DNA of 6,952 bases from Spirochaetaceae bacterium (GTDB taxonomy: Bacteria; Spirochaetota; Spirochaetia; SZUA-6; Bin103), in contig JAPOQV010000531.1 of the NCBI GenBank assembly GCA_026710565.1, positions 1-6,952 of the forward strand, given 5' to 3'. Below are positions 5,695-6,952 of this stretch, piece after piece. Under the pieces are notes generated by a model. The model was not told where the DNA came from, did no database searches, and saw nothing but the letters and a program-made list of their open reading frames with translations. How positions within the stretch are numbered: position 1 is the first letter of the stretch; each line of letters starts with the position of its first letter. The position numbers and the translations under genes are program-made.

Positions 5695-6952
5695 GTGCGC
5701 ATCCTGCTCGTCAGCGACTCGTACGGTCTGGTCGACGGCGTCAGCCGCAGCATCGAGGCCGAGTTGGCGTACTTCCGGGAGCGGGGCGACACGGTGGTGG
5801 TGGTTTCCACCAACACCGAGCACACGCGCACCTACCACCTGGTCGCCTATCGCGGCTACTACCACGTGTTCGACGCCGATCCGCGGCGGCTGGCACGGCG
5901 GCTGTCAGGGCACCGGTTCGACGTGGCCTACGGGCACTGCGTGGCCCCGCAGGGGCTGTTCTTCCTGCTGTACCTGTCGGCTCGCTTCGGCGTGGCGGCC
6001 GTCAATCGCTTCACCACCTACGCGCCGGACTACATGGTCTACACCTATCCGCCGGGGTCGGGTCCGGCCGCGCAGGCGCTGATCCGCCGGATGCTCACCT
6101 GGCTGCTCGGCCTCACGCAGCGGCGCATGCACCGCGTGCTCCTCAGCATCCTGTGTGAGAAAATGCGGCGATATCTGGTGGAGGTCCTGCGCGTGGCACC
6201 CTGGCGTGTGGTCGAGAACCGGTTCCCGGAGCGCGCCACGCCCCCGCCACGCACCCGTCCGCGTCCGGGAGCGGCCGCCGGAGCGGGCGGCGAGGTCGGC
6301 ATCCGCCTGATCACCCCGGGGCGCCTGTCCGCGGAAAAGAACGTCGAGCTGCTGGTGTCGGTCTGGAACACGGAGCTCGCGGATCGCTACCCGCACGCGG
6401 AGTGGCACCTGGTCGGGCCGGGGCCGCTCACCGACTGGGTGCGCCGCTCGGTGCGTGCGCCCGAACGAGTGCGGCTGCTCGGCGCGGTCAGCCGTGAACG
6501 CATGCTGCGCGAGATGGTGGAAGCGGACCTGATGCTGTACGCAAGCCTCGGCGACACCTTCGGACTGGTGATCACCGAAGCGAAGCTCTGCCGGCTGCCG
6601 ATCGTGGCGCTGGCCGACGACGCCGGCGTGTCGGCGCAGATCACCGACGGCGCGGTCGGCGGTTACCTGGCCGCGGACCGGGCGGAGTACGCGCCTGCGA
6701 TCCACCACGCGCTGGCCAACCCGGAGGAGGCCGCGCGCGTCGCGGAGCGTGGCGCACGCGACGTCGCCGAGCGCTTCGGCCCGGCCGAGTACGACCGGCT
6801 GGCCGCCCTCCTCCAGCGGGCCCCCCCCCGCCGGGTCCGGTTGAAGGTACCGGCCGCCCGCGCCGTCGGTGATCTGCGCCGACACGCCGCCGTCGTCGGC
6901 CAGCTCCACGATCGGCAGCCGGCAGAGCTTCGCTTCGGTGATCACCAGTCCG
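5695..6952 (+). CDS. Family 4-like (GT-B fold) glycosyltransferase, 3' end not reliable
   Basis: Probable nucleotide-sugar-dependent glycosyltransferase; the sugar and acceptor cannot be told from sequence. The frame opens with GTG at 5695, one base after the htpG stop: VRILLVSDSYGLVDGVSRSI, the typical first strand and glycine loop of retaining GT4 enzymes. A Pro/Arg/Gly/Ala-rich linker near residues 183-202 joins the two Rossmann-like domains. The C-terminal domain shows TPGRLSAEKNVELLV (207-221; Arg210 and Lys215 expected at the donor phosphates), HLVGPGPL, and DTFGLVITEAKLCRLPIVAL (from Asp287), the EX7E motif with Asp replacing the first Glu and Glu295 kept. At about 375 residues (base 6820) the protein has reached a normal GT4 length and ends RFGPAEYDRLAALLQR. 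Beyond that the open frame runs through the inverted-repeat segment 6826-6952 and is probably not real coding sequence. The true stop codon is not visible. Confidence 0.88.
   Translation, partial: MRILLVSDSYGLVDGVSRSIEAELAYFRERGDTVVVVSTNTEHTRTYHLVAYRGYYHVFDADPRRLARRLSGHRFDVAYGHCVAPQGLFFLLYLSARFGVAAVNRFTTYAPDYMVYTYPPGSGPAAQALIRRMLTWLLGLTQRRMHRVLLSILCEKMRRYLVEVLRVAPWRVVENRFPERATPPPRTRPRPGAAAGAGGEVGIRLITPGRLSAEKNVELLVSVWNTELADRYPHAEWHLVGPGPLTDWVRRSVRAPERVRLLGAVSRERMLREMVEADLMLYASLGDTFGLVITEAKLCRLPIVALADDAGVSAQITDGAVGGYLAADRAEYAPAIHHALANPEEAARVAERGARDVAERFGPAEYDRLAALLQRAPPRRVRLKVPAARAVGDLRRHAAVVGQLHDRQPAELRFGDHQS
6561..6687 (+). repeat. Inner arm of terminal inverted repeat (genuine glycosyltransferase sequence)
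   Basis: This 127-base stretch inside the glycosyltransferase gene, including Glu295 of the EX7E motif, is mirrored as a reverse complement at 6826-6952. It fits the gene's reading frame and family motifs, so it is the authentic copy. Confidence 0.9.
6826..6952 (-). repeat. Outer arm of terminal inverted repeat, likely fold-back artefact
   Basis: Read on the minus strand from 6952, this segment repeats 6561-6687. By eye I count 12 mismatches in 127 positions: none in the first 47, two in the first 95, and the other ten crowded into the last 32. The inner end merges with a run of nine C (6821-6829), which is poly-G on the copied strand. Errors rising along one direction and ending in poly-G resemble the low-quality 3' end of a sequencing read placed backwards at a contig end. 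A minus-strand protein frame through it (LCRLPIVELADDGGVSAQ) is simply the copied glycosyltransferase. A real paralogous gene end is possible but less likely. Confidence 0.85.

Noticed and set aside
5905..6945. Minus-strand frame starting with a glycosyltransferase-like segment
   Set aside because: The recognisable part is only the inverted copy at 6826-6952; the rest is the antisense of the forward glycosyltransferase. It is explained by the fold-back repeat.

Overview
The window looks like chromosomal DNA of a high-GC actinomycete. Housekeeping genes run near 75% GC in sampled stretches (45 of 60 bases at 301-360, 46 of 60 at 3121-3180), GTG is used as a start codon, and urease has the separate small gamma/beta subunit arrangement. 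This is inferred from composition and gene content; no species marker is present. The right edge appears to be a contig end.

Layout, left to right. (1) 1-493, minus strand: the start of a urease operon, ureA (gamma) complete and ureB (beta) running off the left edge, joined by a 4-base ATGA overlap. (2) 535-2494, minus strand: a compact three-gene block of distinctly lower GC (29, 35 and 31 of 60 bases in sampled lines) with coupled or nearly abutting start/stop codons. It encodes a TIGR04255-like protein, a 249-residue unknown and a 142-residue unknown. It sits 41 bases upstream of ureA on the same strand and looks like a horizontally acquired cassette. It is the best candidate here for an undescribed system. 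(3) 2495-2766: a divergent intergenic region. It holds a tiny plus-strand ORF, Met-Ala-Leu-Val-Ala-Trp-Trp-stop, placed like a Trp attenuation leader peptide about 200 bases before trpS, followed by several inverted repeats. A possible promoter for the cassette reads the other way. (4) 2767-3801: a tryptophanyl-tRNA synthetase of the TrpRS II (auxiliary) type. (5) 3825-5693: htpG, the bacterial Hsp90. (6) 5695 onward: a GT-B fold family 4-like glycosyltransferase, one base after htpG. (7) 6826-6952: the last 127 bases are an imperfect reverse complement of 6561-6687 inside the glycosyltransferase gene, most simply a sequencing or assembly fold-back artefact.

How they relate: trpS, htpG and the glycosyltransferase lie head to tail with gaps of 23 and 1 bases and may be one transcript. 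If the leader peptide is real, that transcript would respond to charged tRNA-Trp. The cassette has no evident functional link to urease or to trpS and seems to have been inserted between them.
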